NCBI GenBank assembly: GCA_018604165.1
Contig: CP075895.1
Span: 1,917,001-1,981,000 of the forward strand
DNA: 64,000 bases
Direction of reading: 5' to 3'
From: Chitinophagaceae bacterium LGM1
Lineage (GTDB): Bacteria > Bacteroidota > Bacteroidia > Chitinophagales > Chitinophagaceae
Made by a program: the position numbers and the translations under genes. A model generated the notes under the pieces. That model had not been told where the DNA came from, searched no databases, and saw only the letters and a list, made by a program, of their open reading frames with translations. Shown piece after piece: positions 48,613 to 57,234 of the stretch. Numbering within the stretch: the stretch's first letter is position 1; the number at the start of each line of letters is the position of its first letter.

Positions 48613-50094
48613 CTATTTACGTTTCAGCTTCCAGTTTGATGTGCCGTTTTGGGAAGCCTGTGCGGTAGCGGTTTGTTTTCTTTCTTTCGTCCATACAAAG
48701 CCTGCTAAGAGGGCAGCCACTTTTTCAGCATCTGCATTTTCCTGTTGCAGGTATTCGGGTTTGAAGTATTTATCTATAAACTTGGTATCGAAATTACCCG
48801 TACGGAATGGTTCTGTTTGCACCGCCCATTTACCAAACTGTAGTGTAGTTTGTATGCCTTTTATATAGTACTCATCTATGGCACGGCACAGGCGTTCTAT
48901 AGCTTGGTCGCGTGTTTCGGCATGTACTACAAGCTTGGCTATCATTGGGTCGTAGAAAATAGGTATGTCTTGCCCTTGTTCATAACCATCATCCACACGT
49001 ACGCCGGGCCCTTTGGGTGGTTGGTACATTTCAAGCCTGCCGGTGTCTGGCAGAAAGTTGTTCATCGGGTCTTCTGCACATACACGTAGTTCCAGCGAGT
49101 GTCCGTTTATCTTCAAGTCAGCTTGACTGAATGATAGTTTTTCGCCCCTTGCAATATTTATCTGTTCGCGAACAAGGTCTATGCCTGTTATCATTTCAGA
49201 CACGCAATGTTCTACCTGCAAGCGGGTATTCATTTCCAGAAAGTAGAAGTTCAGGTTTTCGTCCACCAGAAACTCTACCGTACCAGCACCATGATAGTTG
49301 CAGGAGCGTGCAACGGCTACCGCACTTTCGCCCATAGCTTTGCGTATATCGGGTGTCAGGCAGCTTGACGGGGCTTCTTCTATCAGCTTTTGGTGGCGGC
49401 GTTGTACAGAGCACTCACGCTCGAAGAGGTACACATAATTACCATGCTGGTCGCCGAGTAGTTGTATCTCTATATGGCGTGGAGCACCTACATATTTTTC
49501 TATAAACACGGCATCATCACCAAAAGCACTGAGTGCCTCGCTCTTAGCCATGCGCATTTGTTCTTCCAGTTCTTCTTCATTATTCACTACACGCATACCT
49601 TTACCACCACCACCTGCCGATGCCTTGATGAGTATGGGGAAACCTATACGTTTGGCAATGCCAATCGCTTCTTCTGCACTTTGTATAGGTTCTTCCGTAC
49701 CCGGCACCATCGGTACGTTGAATTTTTTTGCTGCTTGCTTCGCAGCTATCTTACTACCCATCATTTCGATAGAATAGGCAGACGGGCCCACAAATATCAA
49801 ACCTGCATCAGCTACAGCTTTTGAGAACCCTGCATTTTCGCTCAGGAAACCATAACCGGGGTGGATGGCATCAGCACCTGTTTCTTTGGCTACTTGTATT
49901 ATTTTATCGGCACGCAGGTAAGATTGTGAAGATGGAGCAGGGCCTATACATACCGCTTCGTCGGCATAACGGACAAAGGGCATATTGCGGTCGGCTTCTG
50001 AATATACGGCTACGGTACGGATACCCATTTCCTTAGCTGTGCGCATTACACGCAATGCTATCTCGCCACGGTTGGCAACCAGTATTTTTTGCAT
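48613..50094 (-). CDS. Biotin carboxylase subunit of an acyl-CoA carboxylase
   Basis: 493 residues. The biotin carboxylase fold begins MQKILVANRGEIALRVMRTA; the ATP-grasp glycine loop ASAGGGGKGMR lies near residues 160-170, with EKYVGAPRHIEIQLLGDQHG and FLEMNTRLQVEH further on. It is a second biotin carboxylase in the window. Unlike the AccC fragment at the left edge, it has a ~40-residue tail after the core (ADAEKVAALLAGFVWTKERK), as in propionyl- or methylcrotonyl-type carboxylases. A biotin carrier domain is absent, and no carboxyltransferase gene is adjacent, so the complex must include distant subunits. Confidence 0.9.
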   Translation of the reverse strand: MQKILVANRGEIALRVMRTAKEMGIRTVAVYSEADRNMPFVRYADEAVCIGPAPSSQSYLRADKIIQVAKETGADAIHPGYGFLSENAGFSKAVADAGLIFVGPSAYSIEMMGSKIAAKQAAKKFNVPMVPGTEEPIQSAEEAIGIAKRIGFPILIKASAGGGGKGMRVVNNEEELEEQMRMAKSEALSAFGDDAVFIEKYVGAPRHIEIQLLGDQHGNYVYLFERECSVQRRHQKLIEEAPSSCLTPDIRKAMGESAVAVARSCNYHGAGTVEFLVDENLNFYFLEMNTRLQVEHCVSEMITGIDLVREQINIARGEKLSFSQADLKINGHSLELRVCAEDPMNNFLPDTGRLEMYQPPKGPGVRVDDGYEQGQDIPIFYDPMIAKLVVHAETRDQAIERLCRAIDEYYIKGIQTTLQFGKWAVQTEPFRTGNFDTKFIDKYFKPEYLQQENADAEKVAALLAGFVWTKERKQTATAQASQNGTSNWKLKRK

Positions 50095-50128
50095 GGATGC
50101 GAAGATAATGCTTAGTTGATTATCAAGG

Positions 50129-50539
50129 CTATTCTTCGGTTGTCAGTAATGTACCCTTACCATATTTTACAAACATATACAGGTACAATACCCGCGACAA
50201 ACGCATGAGCCAAGGTTGTAATATCAGCACCAATGCGGTGCTTGCGCCCAAGCAATAAAACATACTATTATCTCTGAAAGACAAGCCTATAAACACCCAG
50301 TACAAGGCGAAAGAGAGGAAATACAAACCCACTGATAGGGCATAGCTAACATAGCCTGTACCGTAATAAAACCCTACTTCCAGTTCAAACTTTTGCCCGC
50401 ATACCTCACATTTTTCAGGCATCTGCAGCATCTCTTTCAGCGGAAAAACAGATTTGTTGACGTACATATGCCCCTTGCGGCAATTGGGGCATTTCATTGT
50501 AAGCATACCGGGCAGTAATGCTGGTTTATTATCTGCCAT
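50129..50539 (-). CDS. DUF983 family zinc-ribbon membrane protein
   Basis: 136 residues from the ATG at 50539. A treble-clef-like zinc ribbon comes first: MKCPNCRKGHMY (CxxC) and KCEVCGQKFELEVGFYYGTG (CxxC with the conserved FYYG). Two membrane helices follow (~75-97 and 103-122). This is the standard DUF983 layout. Function is unknown, possibly in envelope or respiratory complex assembly. It lies between accC-like and uvrC genes on the same strand, 34 bases after one and 77 before the other. An in-frame extension to 50584 is unlikely. Confidence 0.86.
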   Translation of the reverse strand: MADNKPALLPGMLTMKCPNCRKGHMYVNKSVFPLKEMLQMPEKCEVCGQKFELEVGFYYGTGYVSYALSVGLYFLSFALYWVFIGLSFRDNSMFYCLGASTALVLILQPWLMRLSRVLYLYMFVKYGKGTLLTTEE

Positions 50540-50616
50540 ATTTGGGAAATTTCCGCAAAGATACTGCAATAAAACAGGGGGCAATGTAACTACCTGTATA
50601 TTATTTATCTATTTCT

Positions 50617-52449
50617 TTATTTATCTATTTCTTTCAATCCGCCATCTTCATTATGAAAATAGCTCCATACGATACGTGCTTTACTTGCACCTATTACTTT
50701 GGTTAGCTCTCGCTCTGTAAGTGTTTTGATGTTTTTTACAGAACGGAATGTTTTTAGCAATTCAGTTGCGGTTTTTTCGCCTATGCCTGCAATACCTTCC
50801 AGTTCGTTTTTAAATGTACCCTTGCTACGTATCTGTCTGTGGAATGTGATGCCAAAACGATGCACCTCATCGCGTATGCGCCTGATGAGCAGGTGTGCAG
50901 GGCTATCGTATGGTAGCTGTATCGGTTCACTATCGTTCGGGAAGAAGATAGACTCCTCTCGTTTGGCAAGCCCTACCACCGTCATGCTGCCAGTAAGCCC
51001 AAGTTTTTCTATGCTTTCCATTGCTGATGCAAGCTGCCCTTTACCACCATCTATTATCACTAATTGTGGCAGGGCAGTTTTATCATCCAGCAGGCGTTTG
51101 TATCTGCGATACACAACCTCGCTCATAGATGCAAAGTCGTTGATGCCCTGTACTGTTTTGATATGAAAATGTCGGTAGTCTTTTTTAGATGGCATACCGT
51201 TTTTGAAGCACACCATTGCCGATACGGGATACGCTCCCTGAAAGTTGGAATTATCAAAGCACTCAATATGCATGGGTAGCTCACTTAGCTGCAATGCATC
51301 TTGCAATTCTTCCAGCACTATATCGGCGTTTTGTGCAGATGCCTTGCCCAGCAGCAGTGCATCATTTTTGCGTATTTCCTGTTTGGTAACTTCCGCGTTT
51401 TTATAACTCAAGTCGAGCAGCTTTTTCTTATCGCCCGATTTGGGGATGGTTACTTTTACATTTTCATCGGCTACTACTATTTCAAAAGGTACTATTACCT
51501 CTGTAGCAGTACTTTGAAAGGTAGTACGCATATCTTCTACCACCAATGCCAGTATATCCGCATCTTCTTCCTCTACTTTCTTTTCGATGCGTATGGTCTT
51601 AGCATATATAATAGCCCCGTTGGCTATCATCATATAGTTGACAAATACATATTCTTCATCGCCAATGATGGTAGCTACGTCAAGATTGCCCAAGTGTGCA
51701 TTCACAACGGTAGAACGGCTTTGGTAATATTGCAATCCCTCTATCTTTTGCCGCACTATTTCCGCTTTCTCAAAACGCATATCGGTGGCGTGTGTTGCCA
51801 TCTCGTTTTTCAGGTGTTTTATCACTTCGCCCGTGTTGCCCTTTAGTATATGGCGTACATTCATCAGGTTGGCTGCGTAGTCTGCTTCAGACTGCAAGCC
51901 TGCACATGGGCCACTACAATTGCCTAAATGATATTCCAAACATACTTTGTACTTGCCCTTTGCAATGTTGGCAGCAGACAGGTTGAGGCTGCATGTACGC
52001 AAGGGTATATTTTGCTTGATAAGTGCCAGCAGTTCTTTTACACTACCTACGCCCGTAAATGGGCCGAGGTATTCAGAACCATCACGTATCACCCTACGGG
52101 TAAGGAATACGCGTGGGAAAGGTTCTTTTTTGATGACTATATACGGGTATGTCTTATCGTCTTTCAGGTCTATATTAAAACGTGGCTGATAGTGCTTGAT
52201 GAGGGTATTCTCTAATAAAAACGCATCATGCTCGGTATTGGTAACGGTAAAATCTATGGTATGGATGAGCGATACCAAACGGCGTGTTTTGTAATTATCA
52301 ACCGTTTTATTGAAGTAAGAACTGACACGCTTGCGCAAATCTTTTGCTTTGCCTACGTATAGCAGGTTATTGTCTTCATCAAAATACTTGTAGCAGCCTG
52401 GTTGGTGCGGTATAGACGAAATGATATTTGCAAATGCTTCCCTCGTCAT
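50617..52449 (-). CDS. uvrC: Excinuclease ABC subunit C
   Basis: Makes both incisions around DNA lesions in UvrABC nucleotide-excision repair. The 610-residue protein starts with the GIY-YIG nuclease domain (PGCYKYFDEDNNLLYVGKAK, residues ~18-37), has the Cys-containing KVCLEYHLGNCSGPC segment (~168-182), a UVR-like region (~200-235), the UvrC RNase H-like endonuclease domain with IECFDNSNFQGAYPVSAMV and VIIDGGKGQL, and a C-terminal helix-hairpin-helix (EGIAGIGEKTATELLKTF, ~545-562). Its start is three bases from the stop of the gene upstream on the same strand. Confidence 0.96.
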   Translation of the reverse strand: MTREAFANIISSIPHQPGCYKYFDEDNNLLYVGKAKDLRKRVSSYFNKTVDNYKTRRLVSLIHTIDFTVTNTEHDAFLLENTLIKHYQPRFNIDLKDDKTYPYIVIKKEPFPRVFLTRRVIRDGSEYLGPFTGVGSVKELLALIKQNIPLRTCSLNLSAANIAKGKYKVCLEYHLGNCSGPCAGLQSEADYAANLMNVRHILKGNTGEVIKHLKNEMATHATDMRFEKAEIVRQKIEGLQYYQSRSTVVNAHLGNLDVATIIGDEEYVFVNYMMIANGAIIYAKTIRIEKKVEEEDADILALVVEDMRTTFQSTATEVIVPFEIVVADENVKVTIPKSGDKKKLLDLSYKNAEVTKQEIRKNDALLLGKASAQNADIVLEELQDALQLSELPMHIECFDNSNFQGAYPVSAMVCFKNGMPSKKDYRHFHIKTVQGINDFASMSEVVYRRYKRLLDDKTALPQLVIIDGGKGQLASAMESIEKLGLTGSMTVVGLAKREESIFFPNDSEPIQLPYDSPAHLLIRRIRDEVHRFGITFHRQIRSKGTFKNELEGIAGIGEKTATELLKTFRSVKNIKTLTERELTKVIGASKARIVWSYFHNEDGGLKEIDK

Positions 52450-52452
52450 GCG

Positions 52453-53013
52453 TTACAGAAAACGATACTCTACACGTATATCTTTTTTATCGCCCGATGC
52501 TTTTGCTTCAAACTCCTGTATTACAATGCTTGTAGTGGGTATATAAAACAAACGCTGTGTGCGTGTACCAAAAGTACCGTTCTTTAGTGTTTCTATATAT
52601 ACCGAACTGATGCGCCCATTGCGAGGGTTGGCTGTCAGGTATAGTTTTTGGGTAAAGAGCTTTGTGTCCTTCGCATCGTAGTAGAAATTCATTGTGTTGT
52701 TGGCAGAGTCGGCATAGGCAGAGAAATTGTATTTGTCAAGGTACTTAGCATCGCTGATGTCTGTTGCTGTAAATACTTTGAAGATAGCCGCCCAATCTAC
52801 CTGCTCTGCATTGGTATGCAGTGTATCGGGCTTGCCGTTTGCAAATGTTATTTTATCTATACCATACGGTTGCCCCATGTTCATCTCCCACTGGTCGGCA
52901 ACATAATCTATGATGGAAAAATAAGTACCCTCACCCGTTTGCACTGCCTGCTCTTTTTGCTTGCAAGACAATACACCACAAACCGCCAATAATATCAACC
53001 AATTTAATTTCAT
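52453..53013 (-). CDS. Lipoprotein of unknown function
   Basis: 186 residues from the ATG at 53013. Lipoprotein signal MKLNWLILLAVCGVLSC (Cys-17), followed by KQKEQAVQTGEGTYFSIIDY. The rest looks soluble and mixed alpha/beta. No family was recognised, although Bacteroidota genomes often carry a protein of this size before uvrC and after yqgE. The gene lies between the two on the same strand with 30-base and 3-base gaps, so the three may be co-transcribed. An upstream in-frame ATG exists but lies before a less convincing signal peptide. Confidence 0.72.
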   Translation of the reverse strand: MKLNWLILLAVCGVLSCKQKEQAVQTGEGTYFSIIDYVADQWEMNMGQPYGIDKITFANGKPDTLHTNAEQVDWAAIFKVFTATDISDAKYLDKYNFSAYADSANNTMNFYYDAKDTKLFTQKLYLTANPRNGRISSVYIETLKNGTFGTRTQRLFYIPTTSIVIQEFEAKASGDKKDIRVEYRFL

Positions 53014-53043
53014 GAAAAGCAAATAGCTACCCACAAATATAGG

Positions 53044-53625
53044 CTAATTGTTTTGCGGACGCAGGGGCATGTTGACTATGTGCCTGTACCCATCGCCCAG
53101 CGATAGTATGGCATCTTTCCATTTATCATCGTCTTGCGTATCAAATATGATGCGGCTATTGCAAGCACCTATCAGCCAAGAGCCTTGTTTCAATTCTTCA
53201 TCCAACTGCCCTACAGACCAGCCCGCATAACCCAAAAACAGGTGTATATCGTTATCGTCCACATCACCTTTTTCTACCAGCAGTTGCAGCACCTCGAAAG
53301 AGCCACCCCAATATACATCTTCGGCTATTTTATTGCCGCCCAGCACATCGGGCTGGCGGTGCAGCATGTGCAGGGTGTCTGTTTGTACAGGGCCGCCGGT
53401 ATATACATGCAGGTCTTTGGTAGTGTCAGTTTCCAGCAAGTCGTTAAGAGAAAAATGTGTAGCCTTGTTGATGATGAAGCCAACCGTACCATCATCGCCA
53501 TGTTCACAAAGGCATATCACCGTCCGAGAGAAGTGCTCTTCGGTAAGGAAAGGTTCTGCTATCAGCATAGTACCAGCCGACAGCTTGCCCTCTGTAGCTT
53601 GCTTTGGTATTTTCAGGTAATCCAT
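53044..53625 (-). CDS. YqgE/AlgH family protein
   Basis: 193 residues. The family pattern is clear: KLSAGTMLIAEPFLTEEHFSRTVICLCEHGDDGTVGFIINK (residues ~15-55, cited by region), VYTGGPVQTDTLHMLHRQP and FLGYAGWSVGQLDEELKQGSWLIG. YqgE proteins are small cytoplasmic proteins of unknown exact function; AlgH was first tied to alginate regulation in Pseudomonas. Family assignment is firm, function is not. Confidence 0.93.
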   Translation of the reverse strand: MDYLKIPKQATEGKLSAGTMLIAEPFLTEEHFSRTVICLCEHGDDGTVGFIINKATHFSLNDLLETDTTKDLHVYTGGPVQTDTLHMLHRQPDVLGGNKIAEDVYWGGSFEVLQLLVEKGDVDDNDIHLFLGYAGWSVGQLDEELKQGSWLIGACNSRIIFDTQDDDKWKDAILSLGDGYRHIVNMPLRPQNN

Positions 53626-53734
53626 ACGTCAATTAAATATAAAAAACATTTATTAAAAATCATATTACCCATTTAGTAGCGCATGGTTCAATAATTGGCG
53701 TTATTTTTACTGCCGATTTATCTCATAGCACTAC

Positions 53735-54466
53735 ATGCACGGTACATATATATTGCTGCTATTTATTGTTACGTTTCTTGCAGGCAGCATACCGCTGTGG
53801 CTAAAGACGTTGAACGATAAGCAGATGCATTTGTTACTTGCATTTTCGGGCTCGTTTTTGTTGAGTATTACATTTCTGCACCTGTTGCCCGAAACATTTA
53901 CCGAGTTGGGTGGCAAGGCTGGTCTGTTGTTATTGGCGGGTTTCTTTCTGCAACTGATACTGCAACGTTTTACACACGGGCTGGAGCATGGGCATGTACA
54001 TACACACGGACACGAGCACGAACACAAAGTTCCCATCACACCTATTTTAGTAGGCTTATCTGTACATGCTTTTATGGAGGGTTTGCCGCTCGGCTTCAAC
54101 TACCGTATGCAGGCAACGGAGCCATCTTTGTATATGGCAGTGGCTGCACACAAGCTACCCGAAATCATCCTCATTACTTCGCTGGTAGCCAATACACGTA
54201 GCAAGGGCTTTTCGTGGGCAGTGTTATTGGTATTTGCAGCCATCACACCGGTAGCCAGCATCATCGCTACGCAACTGGGTACGGCTTATCATGCCATGTC
54301 TGTATTGGTCATAACGCTGATACCTGTTGTAGCGGGCGCGTTTATACACATTGCCACTACTATATTTTTTGAAAGCGGCACCAAACACCATATGCTCACC
54401 AAACAAAAGATACTGGCTATCATCGGCGGTATGGGCATAGGGCTTATTACATTATTATTCGAGTAA
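53735..54466 (+). CDS. ZIP-family metal transporter
   Basis: 243 residues with about eight membrane helices. Between helices 3 and 4 lies a His-rich cytoplasmic loop (GLEHGHVHTHGHEHEHKVP, ~residues 84-102), typical of ZIP proteins and a probable zinc-binding element. The metal-site helices carry VGLSVHAFMEGLPLGFNY (HxxxE) and VAAHKLPEIILI (HKxPE), the core ZIP transport residues. It probably imports zinc or another divalent metal across the inner membrane. The next gene begins three bases after it and may be co-transcribed. Confidence 0.92.
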   Translation: MHGTYILLLFIVTFLAGSIPLWLKTLNDKQMHLLLAFSGSFLLSITFLHLLPETFTELGGKAGLLLLAGFFLQLILQRFTHGLEHGHVHTHGHEHEHKVPITPILVGLSVHAFMEGLPLGFNYRMQATEPSLYMAVAAHKLPEIILITSLVANTRSKGFSWAVLLVFAAITPVASIIATQLGTAYHAMSVLVITLIPVVAGAFIHIATTIFFESGTKHHMLTKQKILAIIGGMGIGLITLLFE

Positions 54467-54469
54467 AAG

Positions 54470-55333
54470 ATGCGCACATACCTATCACTCACAATCGTCC
54501 TCTTATCTTTCTTACATAGTTACGGGCAAACAAAACCTACGGACAAATCGCTGCTGTGGCGTGTCAGCAGTAAAGAACTGAAAGAGCCGTCTTATCTGTT
54601 TGGTACAATACACCTGATATGCCAGCAAGACTATGTATGGACACCCGCCATGCAAAACAGTCTGAAAAACTGCAAGGAAGTGTGTTTTGAAATGGATATA
54701 GACGACCCCAACATCACTATGCAGATAGCGATGGGCATGATAGATAACAGTGGCAAAACCCTGAAAGACTATTTTGCAGATACCAACTATGCCAAGCTGG
54801 AGCGATATGTGAAAGACAGCCTTGGCATGGGTATAGAGGTGTTTGCCCGTATGAAGCCCATAGCCCTGCAAACACTGTTTGCTACACGCTCGCCAGTATG
54901 CCAAACACCTGTGTCTTACGAAAACAACATTATGGAAGAAGCACAGAAAACCAGCAAACCTATAACAGGGCTGGAAACTGTGCAAGAACAGCTTGACCTG
55001 TTTGACAACCTGCCAACCGATAGTGTGATACAAGACATTGCCGATATGCTGAATGGCAAACGTGATACCAACGAAGACTATGGCAAGCTGATAGCTGCTT
55101 ACAAAAAGCAAGACCTGCCTGCATTGGCAAGGCTCATCAAAGAGTCTGGTGCTACAGACAAAGACATAGATGGCTTCTTAGACGTACGCAACGAAAAATG
55201 GATACCACGTATGGTAGAGAAGATGGATAAGCAAAGCATATTTTTTGCCGTAGGCGCAGGGCATTTGTACGGCGATAACGGGCTGATAAACCTGCTGCGC
55301 AAAGCTGGCTATACCGTAACGCCTGTAAAGTAA
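54470..55333 (+). CDS. TraB/GumN family protein
   Basis: 287 residues with signal peptide MRTYLSLTIVLLSFLHSYG. Markers of the TraB/GumN (TIKI-like) family are LWRVSSKELKEPSYLFGTIH (GTIH near residue 43), the helical central part, and the C-terminal SIFFAVGAGHLYGDNGLINL with GxGHL. The Glu in EMDIDD and His residues of GTIH/GHL are the conserved putative metal/active-site residues related to the TIKI metalloproteases. Probably periplasmic. It overlaps no gene but starts three bases after the ZIP gene. The inverted-repeat cassette begins just downstream. Confidence 0.9.
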   Translation: MRTYLSLTIVLLSFLHSYGQTKPTDKSLLWRVSSKELKEPSYLFGTIHLICQQDYVWTPAMQNSLKNCKEVCFEMDIDDPNITMQIAMGMIDNSGKTLKDYFADTNYAKLERYVKDSLGMGIEVFARMKPIALQTLFATRSPVCQTPVSYENNIMEEAQKTSKPITGLETVQEQLDLFDNLPTDSVIQDIADMLNGKRDTNEDYGKLIAAYKKQDLPALARLIKESGATDKDIDGFLDVRNEKWIPRMVEKMDKQSIFFAVGAGHLYGDNGLINLLRKAGYTVTPVK

Positions 55334-55350
55334 TCAACGTAGTTCGTTCT

Positions 55351-55557
55351 TCATTCACGCTCATTCACGGTTTGGTAAGTGTGAATAGCATGAATATTTT
55401 CACGCTTTTTCACGGTTTCACATTCTCTGTAGCGTGAAAATGTGAAAAATGAAAAAGCTGTTCCAGCGTTCCAGTTGTTCTATACTTACATATTGGAACA
55501 GTGGAACAGTATTACACTAATATCTAACTCGCGTCATTGCGAGGCACGAAGCAATCT
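55351..55557 (+). repeat. Left inverted arm of the cassette around the 55610 gene
   Basis: Composed of short motifs TTCACGCTTTTTCACGG and TTCCAG/TGGAACAG. Bases 55397-55447 match the complement of 56490-56540 at 50 of 51 positions. At the inner end, CGTCATTGCGAGG with CACGAAGCAATCT (55533-55557) matches the complement of 56359-56383 with one mismatch. Confidence 0.85.
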
Positions 55558-55609
55558 CACCATAACATGGCGTGCTATTTATAATCTCTTGATGATTAGT
55601 ACAGAACAT

Positions 55610-56281
55610 CTATTTGTCAGTTTTATTATTTGTACGCTTATTCATTTCACTTAACAGGTCTACCTCTTTCCAAACTTTCTGTTCTTCATCGTAAATAAAT
55701 AAATTGTTTCTTCTTGGATTATTAGATTTTATTGATTCTACCTCTCTAATTAAATCTAATATTTTATCTAATGATTCAATTGCAATATTCTCATTAGCGT
55801 TATCTAGTTTCAATTCAATAAATTGACGACCAATTTTCAATCGTAATCCAAAATTTAGTTTTTTTTCTTTTGCATTTATCCAGTGGCGATTAAACATCCT
55901 ATTCCATATAAGCATTGTTACCGTTTTGATACTATCCCATAAAGCACTCCCAATTACTCCTAAAGTCAAGTTCTGTATTATTGGGTCAGACAGGCACAAT
56001 GAAACTTGAAGTGTAAAATCTTCAATAGATGCATATGCCACACCATTTTTGTCAAAACGACTTAATTCAAGATTTACAGAAGATATGTTGGCTTCTATAG
56101 TACTAATGTCATCATTATCAATTAGTTGATGATAATACTCTAAGTGAATTACATTATCTCCGTGTTTTAGAGTTGAATATTTTTTCTCCATAAACTCTGC
56201 ATAGTCTTCCAAATCTTGTATAGTCCAACCATTTTGAAGCATACCTTTCATGTCCTCAATTATAGACGCTTTATCGTACAT
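55610..56281 (-). CDS. Unknown protein inside an inverted-repeat cassette
   Basis: 223 residues, soluble N-terminal half with acidic helices (SIIEDMKGMLQNGWTIQDLE), a possible membrane-associated stretch near residues 104-130 (LTLGVIGSALWDSIKTVTML then IWNRMF), then a basic and helical C-terminal half ending NKRTNNKTDK. No family recognised. The gene is visibly richer in A and T than its neighbours and is enclosed by long inverted repeats (55351-55557 and 56359-56615), which suggests a horizontally acquired cassette. No transposase is inside. Confidence 0.72.
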   Translation of the reverse strand: MYDKASIIEDMKGMLQNGWTIQDLEDYAEFMEKKYSTLKHGDNVIHLEYYHQLIDNDDISTIEANISSVNLELSRFDKNGVAYASIEDFTLQVSLCLSDPIIQNLTLGVIGSALWDSIKTVTMLIWNRMFNRHWINAKEKKLNFGLRLKIGRQFIELKLDNANENIAIESLDKILDLIREVESIKSNNPRRNNLFIYDEEQKVWKEVDLLSEMNKRTNNKTDK

Positions 56282-56358
56282 ACTTATAGTTATTTAATTA
56301 ATGTTTATTTACGATAATAAATTTATGTAAATGAATCTTTGAATACAATGTCTTTGTA

Positions 56359-56615
56359 AGATTGCTTCGTGCCTCGCAATAACGCACGGAAGTGAAATAA
56401 AATATATCACTGTAACACTTGTTACAATGTTACAGCTTGTTCCACTGTTACATATTTCAGGTATAGAACGGGTGGAACGCTTGAACAGATTTCACATTTT
56501 CACGCTACAGAGAATATGAAACCGTGAAAAAGCGTGAAAAAACGCATCATACGTTCACGATATTCACGCATTCACGCTACAGGAATCATGAACGCCGTGA
56601 ATGGGTGTGAATGGA
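56359..56615 (-). repeat. Right inverted arm of the cassette around the 55610 gene
   Basis: Complementary to the left arm as stated there: 51 bp at 56490-56540 with one mismatch, and 27 bp at 56359-56385 with one mismatch. The middle, rich in GTAACA and TGGAAC-like motifs, is only loosely conserved, and the outer part repeats CATTCACG motifs. Confidence 0.85.
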
Positions 56616-56642
56616 TATTTTATAAACTGTCCAAAAAATAAG

Positions 56643-56666
56643 AAAAGCCGCTAATAAGCGGCTTTT
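56643..56666. terminator. Terminator after tRNA-Met
   Basis: Stem AAAAGCCGC (56643-56651) with GCGGCTTTT (56658-56666), loop TAATAA. It serves the minus-strand tRNA gene and may also stop rightward transcripts. Confidence 0.8.
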
Positions 56667-56672
56667 ATCTTG

Positions 56673-56746
56673 TAGCGAGAAGCAGAATTGAACTGCCGAC
56701 CTCAGGGTTATGAATCCTGCGCTCTAACCATCTGAGCTACCTCGCC
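56673..56746 (-). tRNA. tRNA-Met (anticodon CAU)
   Basis: The 74-nt minus-strand sequence folds with acceptor GGCGAGG/TCTCGCT (two G-U pairs), a D arm, anticodon arm CAGGA/CCCTG with loop TTCATAA giving CAU, and T arm GGCAG/CTGCT with loop TTCAATT. One A-C mismatch closes the anticodon stem. It could be elongator Met or tRNA-Ile2 (modified CAU); the initiator is less likely because the acceptor ends pair. The 3' CCA is not encoded. It ends against a terminator and lies beside the inverted-repeat cassette. Confidence 0.88.
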
Positions 56747-56788
56747 AAAAAATTGGATGGCAAAGGTAAAAGAAAATTTGAAAAAAAT

Positions 56789-57223
56789 CTACTTTTCCAG
56801 AAGTGATTTGAATGCATCCGTTATGGTGCTTATTCGGCGGGTGTTATAATCAAAACATATCATACCTGTTTTGGCGTGTGCCACATCTTTTACAGCCCCA
56901 TCTCGTACAGTACATATATGATACAGCAAATCGAACGACCTGTCCGTAACCTCATCTGCATATATCTTTATCTGTAATTCTTCACCATAAAACGCTTCCG
57001 CTTTGTAGGCTATCATCACATCTGCCATTATCAGGCTGTTGCCTGCAATATTCAGCTCATCCCCACCCCAATTACGTAGCATCTGCATACGGCTTTCGTG
57101 GATGATAGATAGTACCGCATCGTTGCCTAAATGGTTGCCATAATTAATATCGCTTATGCGTATGGCAATAGTAGTGGCAAACAATGGATTTTCGGTTGGA
57201 AATTTTATTTTTACACGACTCAT
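56789..57223 (-). CDS. Hotdog-fold acyl-CoA thioesterase
   Basis: 144 residues. RISDINYGNHLGNDAVLSIIHESRMQMLRNWG (residues ~23-54, cited by region) with the DxNYxNHL-type active-site motif identifies the 4HBT/YbgC-like thioesterase family. MADVMIAYKAEAFYGEELQI and TVRDGAVKDVAHAKTGMICF continue the hotdog fold. Hydrolyses acyl- or hydroxyacyl-CoA in the cytoplasm; substrate unknown. It is divergently oriented to the FAH-family gene with 11 bases between starts, so the two probably share a promoter region. Confidence 0.86.
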   Translation of the reverse strand: MSRVKIKFPTENPLFATTIAIRISDINYGNHLGNDAVLSIIHESRMQMLRNWGGDELNIAGNSLIMADVMIAYKAEAFYGEELQIKIYADEVTDRSFDLLYHICTVRDGAVKDVAHAKTGMICFDYNTRRISTITDAFKSLLEK

Positions 57224-57234
57224 AATATTGCGAA

